64,000 nt of DNA from Hyaloperonospora brassicae. Its lineage: Eukaryota > Oomycota > Peronosporomycetes > Peronosporales > Peronosporaceae. Position 1 is the first letter of the stretch; the number at the start of each line of letters is the position of its first letter. The notes under the pieces were generated by a model that was given only the letters and a program-made list of their open reading frames with translations, was not told the DNA's origin and made no database searches. The stretch is from the NCBI GenBank assembly GCA_947650285.1, contig CANTFL010001204.1:248001-312000 (forward strand), read 5' to 3'. The position numbers and the translations under genes were made by a program. Positions 1 to 11,383 of the stretch are shown here, in pieces.

Positions 1-2109
1 CTATTGGATATATTCAATCCGAGTCGGATTCGGAACAGTAATCACTTAGGTAATCTTGTGCTCTTCAGTCGCTCGATATATCGTTAAAACTGAATTTCCG
101 GCTCCCTCTGAGCACATCGAACGCTGCTCGCAGATATTTCGTGGATGCCGGTACAATAATGACTACTCTACTACCGTCAAAGGCTCGATTGTTGTTGCAG
201 CCCGAGCATATTTTTCGGCCAGCCCCGTGTTTGTTGCGTCGTTTATTCCGAAGATGACGTCGGCCAATTTGGCGATATTCGAACCTTGACTTACGTCTCG
301 TTTCAGTCCGACGAAAACCATCAATCTTTCCACCTGTCGGCTATCCCGTATCTCTCGTTTATGGCGACTAGGCCCGTAGCCAGTATTCACTCAATCGCGC
401 TGTTTCTGTCTCTTGCCGCCGGTCAATTTAAAACATAGAACCTTCTTCACATTATGGATACCATCGAGTCGTTGAGAAAAGATCAGATCCATAAGGGCGT
501 CGTCACCGCAGTTTGACAAAACTAGGTCGCCGCAATTGCACCTCCTTTCTCATACTATATCTGCGCCGTCCGTGCATATTAATTCAGTCGTAGTTTGTAA
601 TGGCACACGTGTTCATTCTAGCCACAATTCACTGAGAGGTACCTCGACTTAGCGGACTGGTGGGACTGTGAGCAGTAAATGTCAATAAAAGCTTCGCACA
701 GCAGCTTTTACTTTTGCTAAGTCTTCTTCGATATTGTCGATAACGGCTTTTGGCCGCTTTGTACAGGTACAGCGAAAAGTGCTAGCACCACTCGTCTTGC
801 ATTTAATTTGTCCTTTCCATCTCGTAGGTAAAACGTTTGAGCCATTGCAACGCATAATCAGTACGATACAACTTTACCTCAAACGTGACGATTTTGTACA
901 ATGGCGTGTGTGTGCGTATTTCTATCGCGTGGACTTTTTCGCATTCAGCATCACCGTTGCTAAACGGCCTGTTCAGACTATTTGAGCGCTCATCGGCCTC
1001 TTGATGATCATCGTACGCGCCTTCATCTTCTTAATAGTACTCATCCTATGTCTTCATCTCCGTCGCCGATTTATACCTTGGTCGTGGAGTCTTCATCGCT
1101 CGTGGATCGCGCGGTGGTGTGACCATGTGAGAGTAAACTTGGTACGGCGTGCCTTCCACCCTAGAGAAGACTCCGCGGTTCGGTTCTGGGGGTTTTGGAA
1201 GCGGCGGGTTCACCGGTCTCATGTCCCTGACTTCTTGCACAACTTGCTCTTCGAGGAATAGTGCCGGGTTTTTTTTCTTCGAGAGCACCATGTCCGCCTA
1301 GGTTCTACGATGTAACGGAACGAGTAAATTGGTCCCCGTTTCACCCCTAAGATCTTCTTCAGCTTACACGTCCACCCCATCATCTTGCTGTCCACCAATC
1401 AAATTCTAAAATCCGCTAATATCATCTTCGCGGGCACCAATTTGCACTTATACACCACTGCACGTAGAATCAACGCCGCTCTGTCGGCTAACTGTTCTAG
1501 AGACATGATGAGAAGGGTGTTGTATTATCTCATTGCTCATGTTCGCACACGTCGCTTGGTATTCTGCCCTTCGCTTAAACGTTTCATTTTAGCGACGATT
1601 GTTCGTTTCCTTGGCGATTCGGCACAGATCCCGGTTCGCCGTAGGTGTCTCAGCATTCATCGTGGCCCTGGGGGCAAGCGGGGAGGAGGGAGATCATCAA
1701 GGGGCGCATCTTGACCACCGTCGTCTTCTTTGTAGCGCTCGTCGACCAGGCGTCTTTCAATCCTGCGAGGGTTGCTGACGTGTCCCATATGAAGCGGCGT
1801 TCTAATGCCTCATGGCTAGATACAACGGTATCGATGTCATCAGCATTATCATCTTTAAAATTATCCTGGTCACTCGCTCGACGTCATAAAAATGAATGGC
1901 TCGATCTACTTTCGCGTCTGCGTGGGTGACGATCGATTTTAACGAAGCTTGACTCATCACGCAAAGTCATTCGGACCGTCGCCGAGGTCGTGCCTTGTGC
2001 TTCCTATGATATGATGATCAATATGATCCCTGATTATTTGATAGCTGCTACAACAATCGCACTCTAGATTACAGAATCACGGCATCAAGCGTGTTGGAGT
2101 AGTATCTTA
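1..2109 (-). pseudogene. Decayed minus-strand coding relic, possibly a PiggyBac-like transposase
   Basis: No intact gene is present. On the minus strand, protein-like stretches in different frames are broken by stops. About 1440-1296 contains a Gly-Trp-Thr core followed by a Tyr/Phe-rich end (GWTCKLKKI, then YSFRYIVEP). 1291-1046 encodes a Pro-rich acidic linker (PPLPKPPEP). 390-163 contains VFVGLKRD and a later NTGLAEKYARAA segment. A GW-type N-terminal domain, an acidic linker, then a Y/F-x-G-K/L-K strand and a K/N-T-G-x-A segment resembles the order in oomycete PiggyBac-like transposases, but each match is weak. I saw no catalytic Asp triad or terminal repeats. It could equally be another transposon class or a decayed host gene. 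Confidence 0.25.
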
Positions 2110-2851
2110 GGTCTGTGGCAATACAGTCTTTAAGAAACAACACAACAGTCGTCGAGCTAGTCGGCGCATCTGGGATTGTACATCGGGAAAATTCCCTTTG
2201 CAGTTCGCTCTTCGTGTTCCATTGTGGCTCCCGCCTTGCTGAATACATTCAATCACTCACACTTCTTTCCAGGAAGATTACCTGAGCTCAGCAGTTTCCG
2301 TTCCTTTCGTCCTGCGACTTTGTATCTTTGGGTAGACGTCGGCATTTTCACGCGTTTACAGATCACCCGGGCGCAATACACGTCCGACTCGAAGACTTAC
2401 GGTGTCCTTAGTTAAAGACCCACCTGCTCGTCGCTTGACGAGTCTTTGGACAGTGCCGTCTATTGGGTCACCGGCTCGTCGTGCGACGCGTTACAAAGCG
2501 GTGTCATCTACTGGAACACTGGCTCGCCGTGCTACGAGACTTAGCTTTCGCTGGAACCGAGTAATGCCCACACCGGGCCGACTTAGCTCTTGGCGCTTTC
2601 AATCGAGACCTCTACAGGCCATGCACCTCAAGACTCGATAGCAGGCATAATCAAGCCCACGCAGGGACTTATCTCAAAGTGTACACGTGTCTTGGCCTTG
2701 GACAATTATGGTCTGTATTACTTATGTCTTATTCTCTTCCTGATTGCATAAGGACCCTTGAGTGGTTCTATATCATTGCCCCAGTCTTACGATACCAATA
2801 CCTCGTGGAATAGACCGGCCATCATCTTGCTCCCTCGTCAATGTTTTGTCT
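2110..2851 (+). repeat. Left arm of a long near-perfect inverted repeat
   Basis: Positions x and 5782-x are complementary. From 2131 to 2851 the arm pairs with 2931-3651, and the only mismatch I noticed is at 2800/2982. Outside 2131 the match weakens but continues to about 2110/3672. The arm has three imperfect copies of a short motif built on GGCTCGTCG-type sequence near 2427-2535. Short open frames in it (79 codons at 2176-2415 and 2402-2641) recur identically on the other arm and match no protein I recognise. No flanking target duplication or known transposase was seen. Confidence 0.95.
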
Positions 2852-2863
2852 TGACGATCTTAG

Positions 2864-2923
2864 CTCATCGAGTCTTGTCTCGTCAAATCTTGATTCGTCG
2901 AGCCTTGGCTCGTCAAGGCCTAG
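2864..2923. repeat. Degenerate 15-bp tandem repeat in the hairpin loop
   Basis: The 79-bp spacer (2852-2930) between the inverted-repeat arms holds four consecutive 15-bp units at 2864, 2879, 2894 and 2909. Their consensus is close to YTCGTCRARYCTTGN. Weaker copies flank them on both sides (for example near 2834 and 2924). Confidence 0.7.
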
Positions 2924-2930
2924 TTCGGCG

Positions 2931-3672
2931 AGACAAAACATTGACGAGGGAGCAAGATGATGGCCGGTCTATTCCACGAGGCATTGGTATCGTAAGACTG
3001 GGGCAATGATATAGAACCACTCAAGGGTCCTTATGCAATCAGGAAGAGAATAAGACATAAGTAATACAGACCATAATTGTCCAAGGCCAAGACACGTGTA
3101 CACTTTGAGATAAGTCCCTGCGTGGGCTTGATTATGCCTGCTATCGAGTCTTGAGGTGCATGGCCTGTAGAGGTCTCGATTGAAAGCGCCAAGAGCTAAG
3201 TCGGCCCGGTGTGGGCATTACTCGGTTCCAGCGAAAGCTAAGTCTCGTAGCACGGCGAGCCAGTGTTCCAGTAGATGACACCGCTTTGTAACGCGTCGCA
3301 CGACGAGCCGGTGACCCAATAGACGGCACTGTCCAAAGACTCGTCAAGCGACGAGCAGGTGGGTCTTTAACTAAGGACACCGTAAGTCTTCGAGTCGGAC
3401 GTGTATTGCGCCCGGGTGATCTGTAAACGCGTGAAAATGCCGACGTCTACCCAAAGATACAAAGTCGCAGGACGAAAGGAACGGAAACTGCTGAGCTCAG
3501 GTAATCTTCCTGGAAAGAAGTGTGAGTGATTGAATGTATTCAGCAAGGCGGGAGCCACAATGGAACACGAAGAGCGAACTGCAAAGGGAATTTTCCCGAT
3601 GTACAATCCCAGATGCGCCGACTAGCTCGACGACTGTTGTGTTGTTTCTTACAGACTGTATTGACACAGACC
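2931..3672 (-). repeat. Right arm of the long inverted repeat
   Basis: This is the reverse complement of 2110-2851, near-perfect over 2931-3651. With the left arm and the 79-bp spacer it would fold into a hairpin of about 720 bp as single-stranded DNA or RNA. Possible identities are a foldback-type element, or a recent inverted duplication of a non-coding segment. Confidence 0.95.
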
Positions 3673-6600
3673 TGACTAACTGATATACCAAATTACATGT
3701 TATACTTTAAATAGTTTACGTTATCTTCCGAGTTTTTGTGCATTTGTAAGTAAATATGCTATGCTGAATTCGTATTGGGGCACGCAAATATGGTATCGAT
3801 GACCAGTCAGTTATATCGCAGAACTTCCTTGCTAATACCAACCTGCATAATTTGAATGGCCGAAACTTGCTGCCGCAGTCAGTGCTTGTTCAGCTCACAG
3901 ATTCCAAAATTATCATGGTGTAAGCTTATGTACGGTCATAGTATCATGCTGATTGATTAGATAACGCATTGATGTCCCTTTTAAAATGCGTCATATTTGT
4001 TTATCACTACGTGGCAGCTATTCTCACAAATATATTCCGATAGCAACTTGTAAAATGTAACCCAGATATGACCGCCCTTAATTTTTATAACATTATAAAA
4101 CAAGGTCAATACTAAGAGTTGTATGTTTTGTTCTGCTCGTCTCATTATACACTTAAAAATTACGAAGTATCAAGTAGCCGTTATGCATCGACAATATTCG
4201 GTATTTACGTGGGGAAGAGCGTGCAGCTCAGCGCGCGGATGGCTTGATCCTCGATAAACTTTACATTTCACCAAGACTTGATCTTGTCACTGAGTTATAA
4301 AAAGGTGATATGCTATTAAATCACAGCTTTACCTACGGCGATCAGTTGTCCTCGGAATATATCAAATGTATCCTTGATCTCATTTAGTACATTAAAGATT
4401 GACTAAACTATCGCGTCAAATTGGCCGATCCCATACACCTCGTCATCAGTAGACGTCAATTGCGCTGCAGGGTCCCGATAAAGGAGTGGCTCCACCCCCA
4501 GTATTATAAAGAAAATAAGTTAGTGTAATAATTTCATGAATTAATTAGCATTGTAGAAGAAATAACAAATATATTTGTGCAACGGCCCAAAGTAGTCCAC
4601 AAGAAATTTCTCTAGTAGATAGTGTATCGATATTTTCGATCTGGATTTTTATTCTGGTCTCGGTATAAGGCAACAATCTGTAGCCTTAAAGAAATCATAA
4701 AGATAATTAAAGGAATAGGACATCGTGCTAATATGCTGCTTCATAAACGCCCCATTTTGTTTCAAGTCGCTTCAGCCTTGTAAAATGCTCTTCCAGCACG
4801 ATTCCTATTTGTCTGTGGATCGGTAAATGATTATGTGTATACCAGGCAATATTGCATCTAAAACTTTTGATTTAGTGACAATGTATCTACCGAAAGAAAG
4901 TACAACTTCGTTTATATTTTGGTTTTTAGGAAAACTGGTAACGATATAATTATCAGATATTGCGGTAGCATGAATTAACAGGTGCGCATTATATAAATGA
5001 ATGAGGTTTGGATCAATCATTCGTATAAAAGCTATTAAAGCACAAATATACGCTGACCGACATACCATAACTACAATGATAAGTAAAATTATCGATTATA
5101 TATTTTGCGTGTCTTATTATATACTGATTGGCGACACGCAGTGCAAAGGGGGTCCAACTAAGACTTCGTAATTATAAAGAATGTCAAGCAAATTCGAATG
5201 TCTTATTGTAGCTCTTACGACCGACAAAAGTGCTGGTGTGCTAATTTTAACGTAGAAATACATAAAATGAGCGATGTAACGAAAGCAAAATGAGGATTAG
5301 AATTTTACACGAATAATCAGAGACCTTGTTTAGTCGACGTATACGAAATTATTATAAGGGTTGATAAAGCTTAACCTAATCTAATTACATTTGATGGGAC
5401 ATGTCAGTGAAAATTGGATTCGTCCGCATATCTGCATTACGTAACTAAGCCTTATATATACGGCAAATTTATTATGTGTTTGGTATACCCTTTTTGGTAA
5501 AGACCTAGATAAGGAGTGTCCATTTGCCTTTTTGTTTATAAATCCGCTTTTCTCCACTTGTGGTGGATGTCGAAGAAATAGCTGCAGAAATGTGAGTCAC
5601 GCCTATAGTCACGGTAGTATCGGATTAGTTCGTAAAAGCAGAATTAAAGAAATTTAGCTAGCGACAGAGTCCTTGGATCTTTCAGTGGTATCAAAATCTG
5701 CTTAGTATTGTCTACGTACTATTGACGCGTTTGCAACCGTAAGAAGCCATAAGGATACGCAAGATTTAGGATATCGCCTAGGAAGCGGTGTCTGTGTATA
5801 TATATTTTGGCGCATCGAACGACCAAGGCCAAAGTAGCTGCAAATTAGCAAGGTCTGTCCGCGTAAAGAATTATGTTGATGGCAGGTTTTTTACAGTAAA
5901 AAATTAGAAGGGGTAAATGTGCGGATCAAGCAGTACTTGCTTCGTTTCGAACAACAGTTAGCGCACACAATTTCCGTTTTAATATTATTGCGAGCATGAC
6001 CAGTATGATCGTTGTACACCAAATTGCGACAATAGATGCTAGGCAAACATAAAACTTAGTTTTGTTATAATTTCCACATCGACGAATATTAGAATATTTG
6101 TGATGTAATTATACTTTAAGGTTTGCAATTCAATGTTAATGTTTTATATTACTCAAATCAATAAAGAAGTACATAGCAACGTAATCATTTCCAAGCCGAT
6201 TGTTGTGAGACACGAGTATCTGTACTTCGGCAGAATGAAGGCTTGGATGACGATCTTTCGAGTACAAATGCCGATGTAAAAGATGGTAGGGAATATTTAT
6301 TATGTAATAAAAATAAAAAGGTCAGATTATATCCGTGGTCGTCGTCCTTTATCAAGCTACATGCAGACCTTGTATTTGTAATTTTCGTCGAGCCTCCAGT
6401 AAAGATTAATTAGAATGGCCCCTATAATATATTTCATGTATACACTCTGTATTTTGTGCGTGTATATACAATGAGAATTTGACAGTGCATGAAGCAATGC
6501 ATTGCTACATCATTAGTTTAAATAATCATCCAGCATCATTGAAGAATGACATAGCAACCAATTCCACCTCGAAACAACGTGTATCTAAGCTAGAATATCA

Positions 6601-8722
6601 AATGATTGCTAGTCTTCCACACATAATATCAAAACGGTATCAAATCGAGCGGCCAATGTGCAATAGGCAGAACATTGTCTTAACTTATACAACCATATGG
6701 GCGGAATAATTACGCGACATAGCGTTCTTAAGCCTCAATTGTAACTTTTGGTCCTCTTCAACAATACAGAAATGGGTGCATGAGTGTAAGACCGATAATC
6801 GAATTATTCGATAAACATTGCTCCTTGTCTTCTGCATATTATCCCTGGTGTATATAGTATGCATCAGTGGGATGGGAAGCAATTAATAATATTTGTCAAT
6901 ATACTTAGAGTAGTCATATTGACTCTAAAAAATATGTATACCTTTGTTATGTTAGTTGCTTAATTGGAACAATTCACATAAACGCACCAACACAATAGGA
7001 TTGCCGATTCGGATTGCATCTTGAGTTTTTCGTTGACATATTTATACTTTTCGCGGCTCGTCACACACAAATGCTGCATGTACATTACTCCAGGTGCCTG
7101 ATTGATCTTAGCAGCCTCTATAGGCTTTTCGCCCATAAAATAACACCAAAAAAGATAAGCCGACACTTCACGAGCGTTCATAAGTCACCGAAAAAGTATA
7201 CAATATAGTAGAAGAATGGATGTGCCCTCGGCTGAGGCCTATCGTCTTGTCGTCCAAAATGTCTGGAGGTTCCCGACTAATCTCTTGACACGTCTTTAAT
7301 GATGCTGTATAATAATTTACTGTTTGTCAACTCACAAGCTTAGATTTTTTAAATCTATTACCCATTATAGCCGACATACTCGCTTTGTCCTACTATCCAT
7401 TTTCTCAACATTACCATGCCTCTTGCTATTTAACGGCGGGCAGTATAAAGAGGACGAAGAAAATTGCTAAACTGCTACATTTGCCATGGAATGAACAAGT
7501 GCTCCTATGTTTGGTGAATGTTTTTTTCTAAACCAACCGGTATTGCATGGATGACTCCTCCTGCCCCTCGATTTCCTATGCGAACGTGAATTGAAAGTTA
7601 CTAGAAATATCTCATCAATAGCCAGTTTGACTCGTCACTTTTCACTTGTCGAGAACTTTTGATCAATTTTGACTCATCGCGTTTGGTTGCTATAGAAACT
7701 TTGTAGAAATTGATATGAATCGTCGAGTTTAGTACGCTTCATCCACTTAAACCGGTCGTTATATACATATATATTTTAGTATGAGTTGTCGATTTCGACC
7801 ATATACGCAACTCGTCTTTATTCATTTCGTCGGTTCCGGCCAGACATGCAGACTAATAGCTAGCATATATTCCTACAAGATCATTATGCTGATTATTATA
7901 CCATGATGAGTTGGAGCTAGAAAATGTTTGTACAAGATCATTATGCTAACTATTATTACTAAATGACGATGCTGTACATAGCTAAAACTTCGACGAGGAT
8001 ACGATGAAGAACATAAGACGATCTACCACAAGGAGCCACGATGTATATTTTTGATCAAGCACCCATCCAGTATCACACGAGTGACGAAGTACGACGAATT
8101 CTACCGATTTTGCCTTACAAAAGTAAAGAGTGCGGTAATATATTCGTTTATGTTGAATGTATAACTTGATTCAAATTTATCCTTTAGACGCCACTACGGC
8201 TGGCGTTTTAGATCTATGTGTTGCAAAGTTGTCGCGCGGATGAAAATGGACAATTATTTTGATCATTACAAAAATAGAAAGAAATACAATAAAGATAATT
8301 ATGGAGTTTAAATACTTCACAAACGTACTTATACAAGTATATAAACGACGAATAATGTAGGGCTAAATTATCCGAGCCAAATTTACAATTGATATCTCTA
8401 CTACATAAAATAATATGAGATTTATCATATTATTAAAAATTGCTGGTCAATATATATTCGCGAACGATGAGGAATACGATTCATACTTCAAGCTTTCAAA
8501 TTATACGGACTATATACACCGAGGCAGGCGCACACATGCATCAGTAATGGTAAAGATTAACAGTGCACAAGCCACAGCGCATTTTTATAGATCCCTAAGA
8601 TTAAATTACTGCCGAGACCTGAGCAAAGCGGCATTCATAAAATGGTCGGGTTTCTACTTGTAGAACGCCTTATAATATTTCCAACAAGTTCTATAATAGC
8701 ACATGAACCGGATATCATGCAT
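3673..8722. other. AT-rich gene-poor spacer
   Basis: About 5 kb of visibly AT-rich sequence with stops in all frames. Short open frames (up to about 87 codons) show no recognisable domain, signal peptide or effector motif. I found no tRNA, rRNA or LTR in it. The only structure noticed is a short direct repeat near 7.9 kb. Confidence 0.6.
7872..7957 (+). repeat. Short direct repeat, two copies 59 bp apart
   Basis: A segment of about 27 bp, TACAAGATCATTATGCT plus an AT-rich tail, starts at about 7872 and recurs at 7931 with a few changes in the tail. Function unknown. Confidence 0.6.
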
Positions 8723-9251
8723 TGTAACGGGGTTATACGTCGACTGGTATTCGGCAATAGGCGTGGTGCACAAGGGGTGGGATACCCTTTCAAAGATATA
8801 TTAGAACGCAGTATCAATTGTTGAAGACTGATGTCTGTCAACCATTGATTACGAGGTCTTTTGAGAGGTTTATTTAGGACGTTAACGAGTAGGTTGATTA
8901 CGTTGTAAAAGGTGTTTTTTTAGGTTGAAAGAAGAAATAAAGTTCAGTTCCCATTTTAATCCGATAGACACGTGTCTCTTTGAGGCATCTTGTGATCGTT
9001 AAGGAGATAGAAACGCCTTGTTCAGGCATCTACTCCTTGTGCACTCTGTGCGTCTGATTCTCTGAATCGTTAGGTCACCCTAGAACAGGGAACGTAAGAT
9101 ATCTGAGCTTGTTGACTCTTCGAGTCGGGTTCTTTAAACCAAACCTAACTCTCTGAGCTGTTGAATCTTTGAGTGGGTTCTCTGAACCTTAAGTTACTCA
9201 TTGGGGGTTTAATTCTTCCTCTGACTTAAGGAGCTGTGTGACCTAGCCACA
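8723..9251 (+). repeat. 5' LTR of Ty3 element 1
   Basis: 529 bp, starting TGTAACGGGG and ending GCCACA, matched along its full length by 15801-16329. It contains an internal degenerate repeat with a period of 50 bp (about 9102 and 9152), built on TCTGAGCT, TTGA and GGGTTCT blocks. Confidence 0.95.
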
Positions 9252-9253
9252 AT

Positions 9254-9270
9254 TGGTAGCACTAGTAGTC
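9254..9270 (+). promoter_or_regulatory. Putative primer binding site
   Basis: TGGTAGCACTAGTAG starts two bases after the 5' LTR. TGG is the complement of a tRNA CCA end, and TGGTA plus a following C fits initiator-Met-type primer sites. The tRNA itself cannot be checked here. Confidence 0.5.
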
Positions 9271-9357
9271 AATCTACGCCTGAGTCGTTACGACTGATTC
9301 TCTGTGAGTATGGAGCAATCTAAACCTCTTTATGAGGCCCAAAAGGTCGTGCCTTAA

Positions 9358-10341
9358 AATCTGACCGCGGCCATAGGCCCAGATTATGTGGAGTTTCCAG
9401 CTGCACAAGGTATTGATGTGCTCAATGCACGAGGCGAGGCATTAATGCAATATAAAACGGCCCTGTTTGAGGAGGTTCAAAATCAAGTAGCGTCGGCTAT
9501 GCCAACAAGATCCGTGGCAATGCCACCCGAAGAGGCTAAGCCTCGTCCCCTTCGGGTGGACGTTAATCATTTCTCCAAGAAGGAGGGAGAAAACCTGATC
9601 CTCTCGATCCGTGAGATTGAGATGTCCATAATCTCTAGCCTTATCTCACTGGAGTACCAGCGGGTCTCGCTGGCTATCTCAAGCTCGATGGAAGAGCTAG
9701 AGAGTGAGATCTGGCGTGTGGCAAGTCGGTCGATTTGGCGTTCCCCACATGGGATTCGCTCAATTTAGACCTATTGCGAGTTTCCTCGCCGCTTACCCAG
9801 CCTTTCGCGTGCGCTCACGCTTCTTGTCTGCCCATCATGGTAAGAATGAGTTACTGGACTGTGTCTAAAAGTTGAGAACTATTATGGCTGCTATGCAGTC
9901 TGACCCTCTCCCGAGACAGTCTGTGTTGCTGTCTTCATCAAAAGGCTTCGTAATGGCGTTGCCAGAACAGAGGAGTCTCGGGTCCATCCCTCTACTTTTG
10001 ATAAAGCTGATAGCATCGATCAAAATGCTAAGCACAACTTCAAGTCAGCCAGACTTGGTTGGAATGGGTACAATTCAAGCTTTTCGAGGGCAACCTCTGC
10101 AAGCGCCCCGGCTTACTGTAAGCCCGAACTGATGAATCTCGTCCATGCTGAAGTTGAAGATGAAGCGGAGTTCCATGTTGCAGAGCAACGAAAGAAAGTG
10201 AGACGCTTTTATATGTGCAGAAGCACTAAACACTTGCGTCCCACTTGTCCTTTGCGTAAGCAACAACCGACTGCTATGGGCCGAAACCCCAGCCACAACC
10301 AGAAACCTGGTATGGCAAGGGGAATCGTCAACACCCAGTAG
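9358..10341 (+). pseudogene. gag: Ty3 element 1 gag (broken)
   Basis: Structural capsid/nucleocapsid gene of the retrotransposon. The capsid-like part runs from about 9358 to 9768 in one frame. It has no ATG (the first in-frame start-like codon is GTG at 9388) and contains the LRVDVNHFSKKEGENL-type segment seen at the start of oomycete gypsy capsids. It then shifts frame, continuing at about 9872-10132 and 10132-10341. The last part has a basic nucleocapsid with FYMCRSTKHLRPTC, a CCHC zinc knuckle whose first Cys is replaced. The copy in element 2 has the same replacement. Element 2 is only about 80% alike over 9.87-10.18 kb but much closer after about 10.2 kb. Confidence 0.75.
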
Positions 10342-10440
10342 GTGCGTGGCGCTCTACTGGGATAGAACTGATTTCTGTCACTTCTTTACGAGGTTGAGTG
10401 AAACAGGTCTTAGCCTCACTGAGATCTGTGCCCGCCAGCA

Positions 10441-10690
10441 CGGAGCGTGGATACAAGCCTGGCTTGTTAGTCCCCGAGGCGAAAATTAAAGGCTTTCGAA
10501 GCATTGGTCGATCCTAATCGACTCCGGAGCATCTTGCAATTATGCTCGACGTCGGTCCCTTAGGGGAAGTCAGCAATATACTGAAGCGCTCAAAGCGCAT
10601 GAAGGTGATTCGATCACCGTTCGTTTAGCGACTGGTAGTCGCCTCACGGTGTCTAACTTCCGTTGAACCTTTGTGTAAAGTTTTTGGACT
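10441..10690 (+). pseudogene. Ty3 element 1 aspartic protease (broken)
   Basis: The retropepsin-type active site ILIDSGASCNY is encoded around 10516-10548, followed by a segment ending in ITVRLATGSRL. It would cleave the Gag-Pol polyprotein. In-frame stops follow (for example after SNFR), and the same stops occur in element 2. From here to about 12.3 kb the sequence is almost identical to the element at 45.8-52.3 kb. Confidence 0.7.
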
Positions 10691-11383
10691 TTAATGGCAT
10701 TAAACGCTTTCTTGCCCTCTATTTGAATATAAAATTTGATCTCATCCTAGGTATGGCTTGGCCTCAACGCCATGAGCCATAAATTGATTGGAGGTCTAAG
10801 ACCTTAGGCGCCAAGCGCAATGATCCTATCAAAGCTTTGGAGAGTCATGAATACACCTTCGCTAGGCAACAAAAGCGATCTTGAAGCGATCCATCGACGG
10901 AAGTTGTTTATGTGCTGGACATTGGTATGTCAGAGTTAATTAACTCCAATGTCAATGACATAAAGAAGTAGCGGAGCTCTTCTACCGTAGGTGAAGAGGG
11001 TTGTACTCCGTTGAGTGATACTCGTTGTGATACTGAGTCACTGCATGCTGACGGCATGGTTGGCCTAGGACCGAGACATCAAGAATGTAAAGCCTTTGAT
11101 GTGAGTGGGGTGGCACGAGAAATTCTACCGAGTGAAGGCGGCCGAGGTGGCACCTCACTGAATGTCGGTAATGACATTGTTGGCAAGACGCCAAATTTTT
11201 TCAGAATTAGACCCGGATGCTGTATGTGAAGTGATACGTGTAGATACAATGGGTGAAGTGTCTAAGTTACGTAACTCCCCACAAGAATTTGCTTAAGACA
11301 TGAGCTCTCGTATATAGCGTGCTAAGATAAATAGCAACCACAGGGACCCTACTCTCCCGGCCTCTAGGAGGCGTAAGGTTTCT

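Noticed and set aside
2758..3009. 83-codon frame spanning the hairpin loop
   Set aside because: It exists only because the inverted repeat reads through its own loop; composition is that of the 15-bp repeat.
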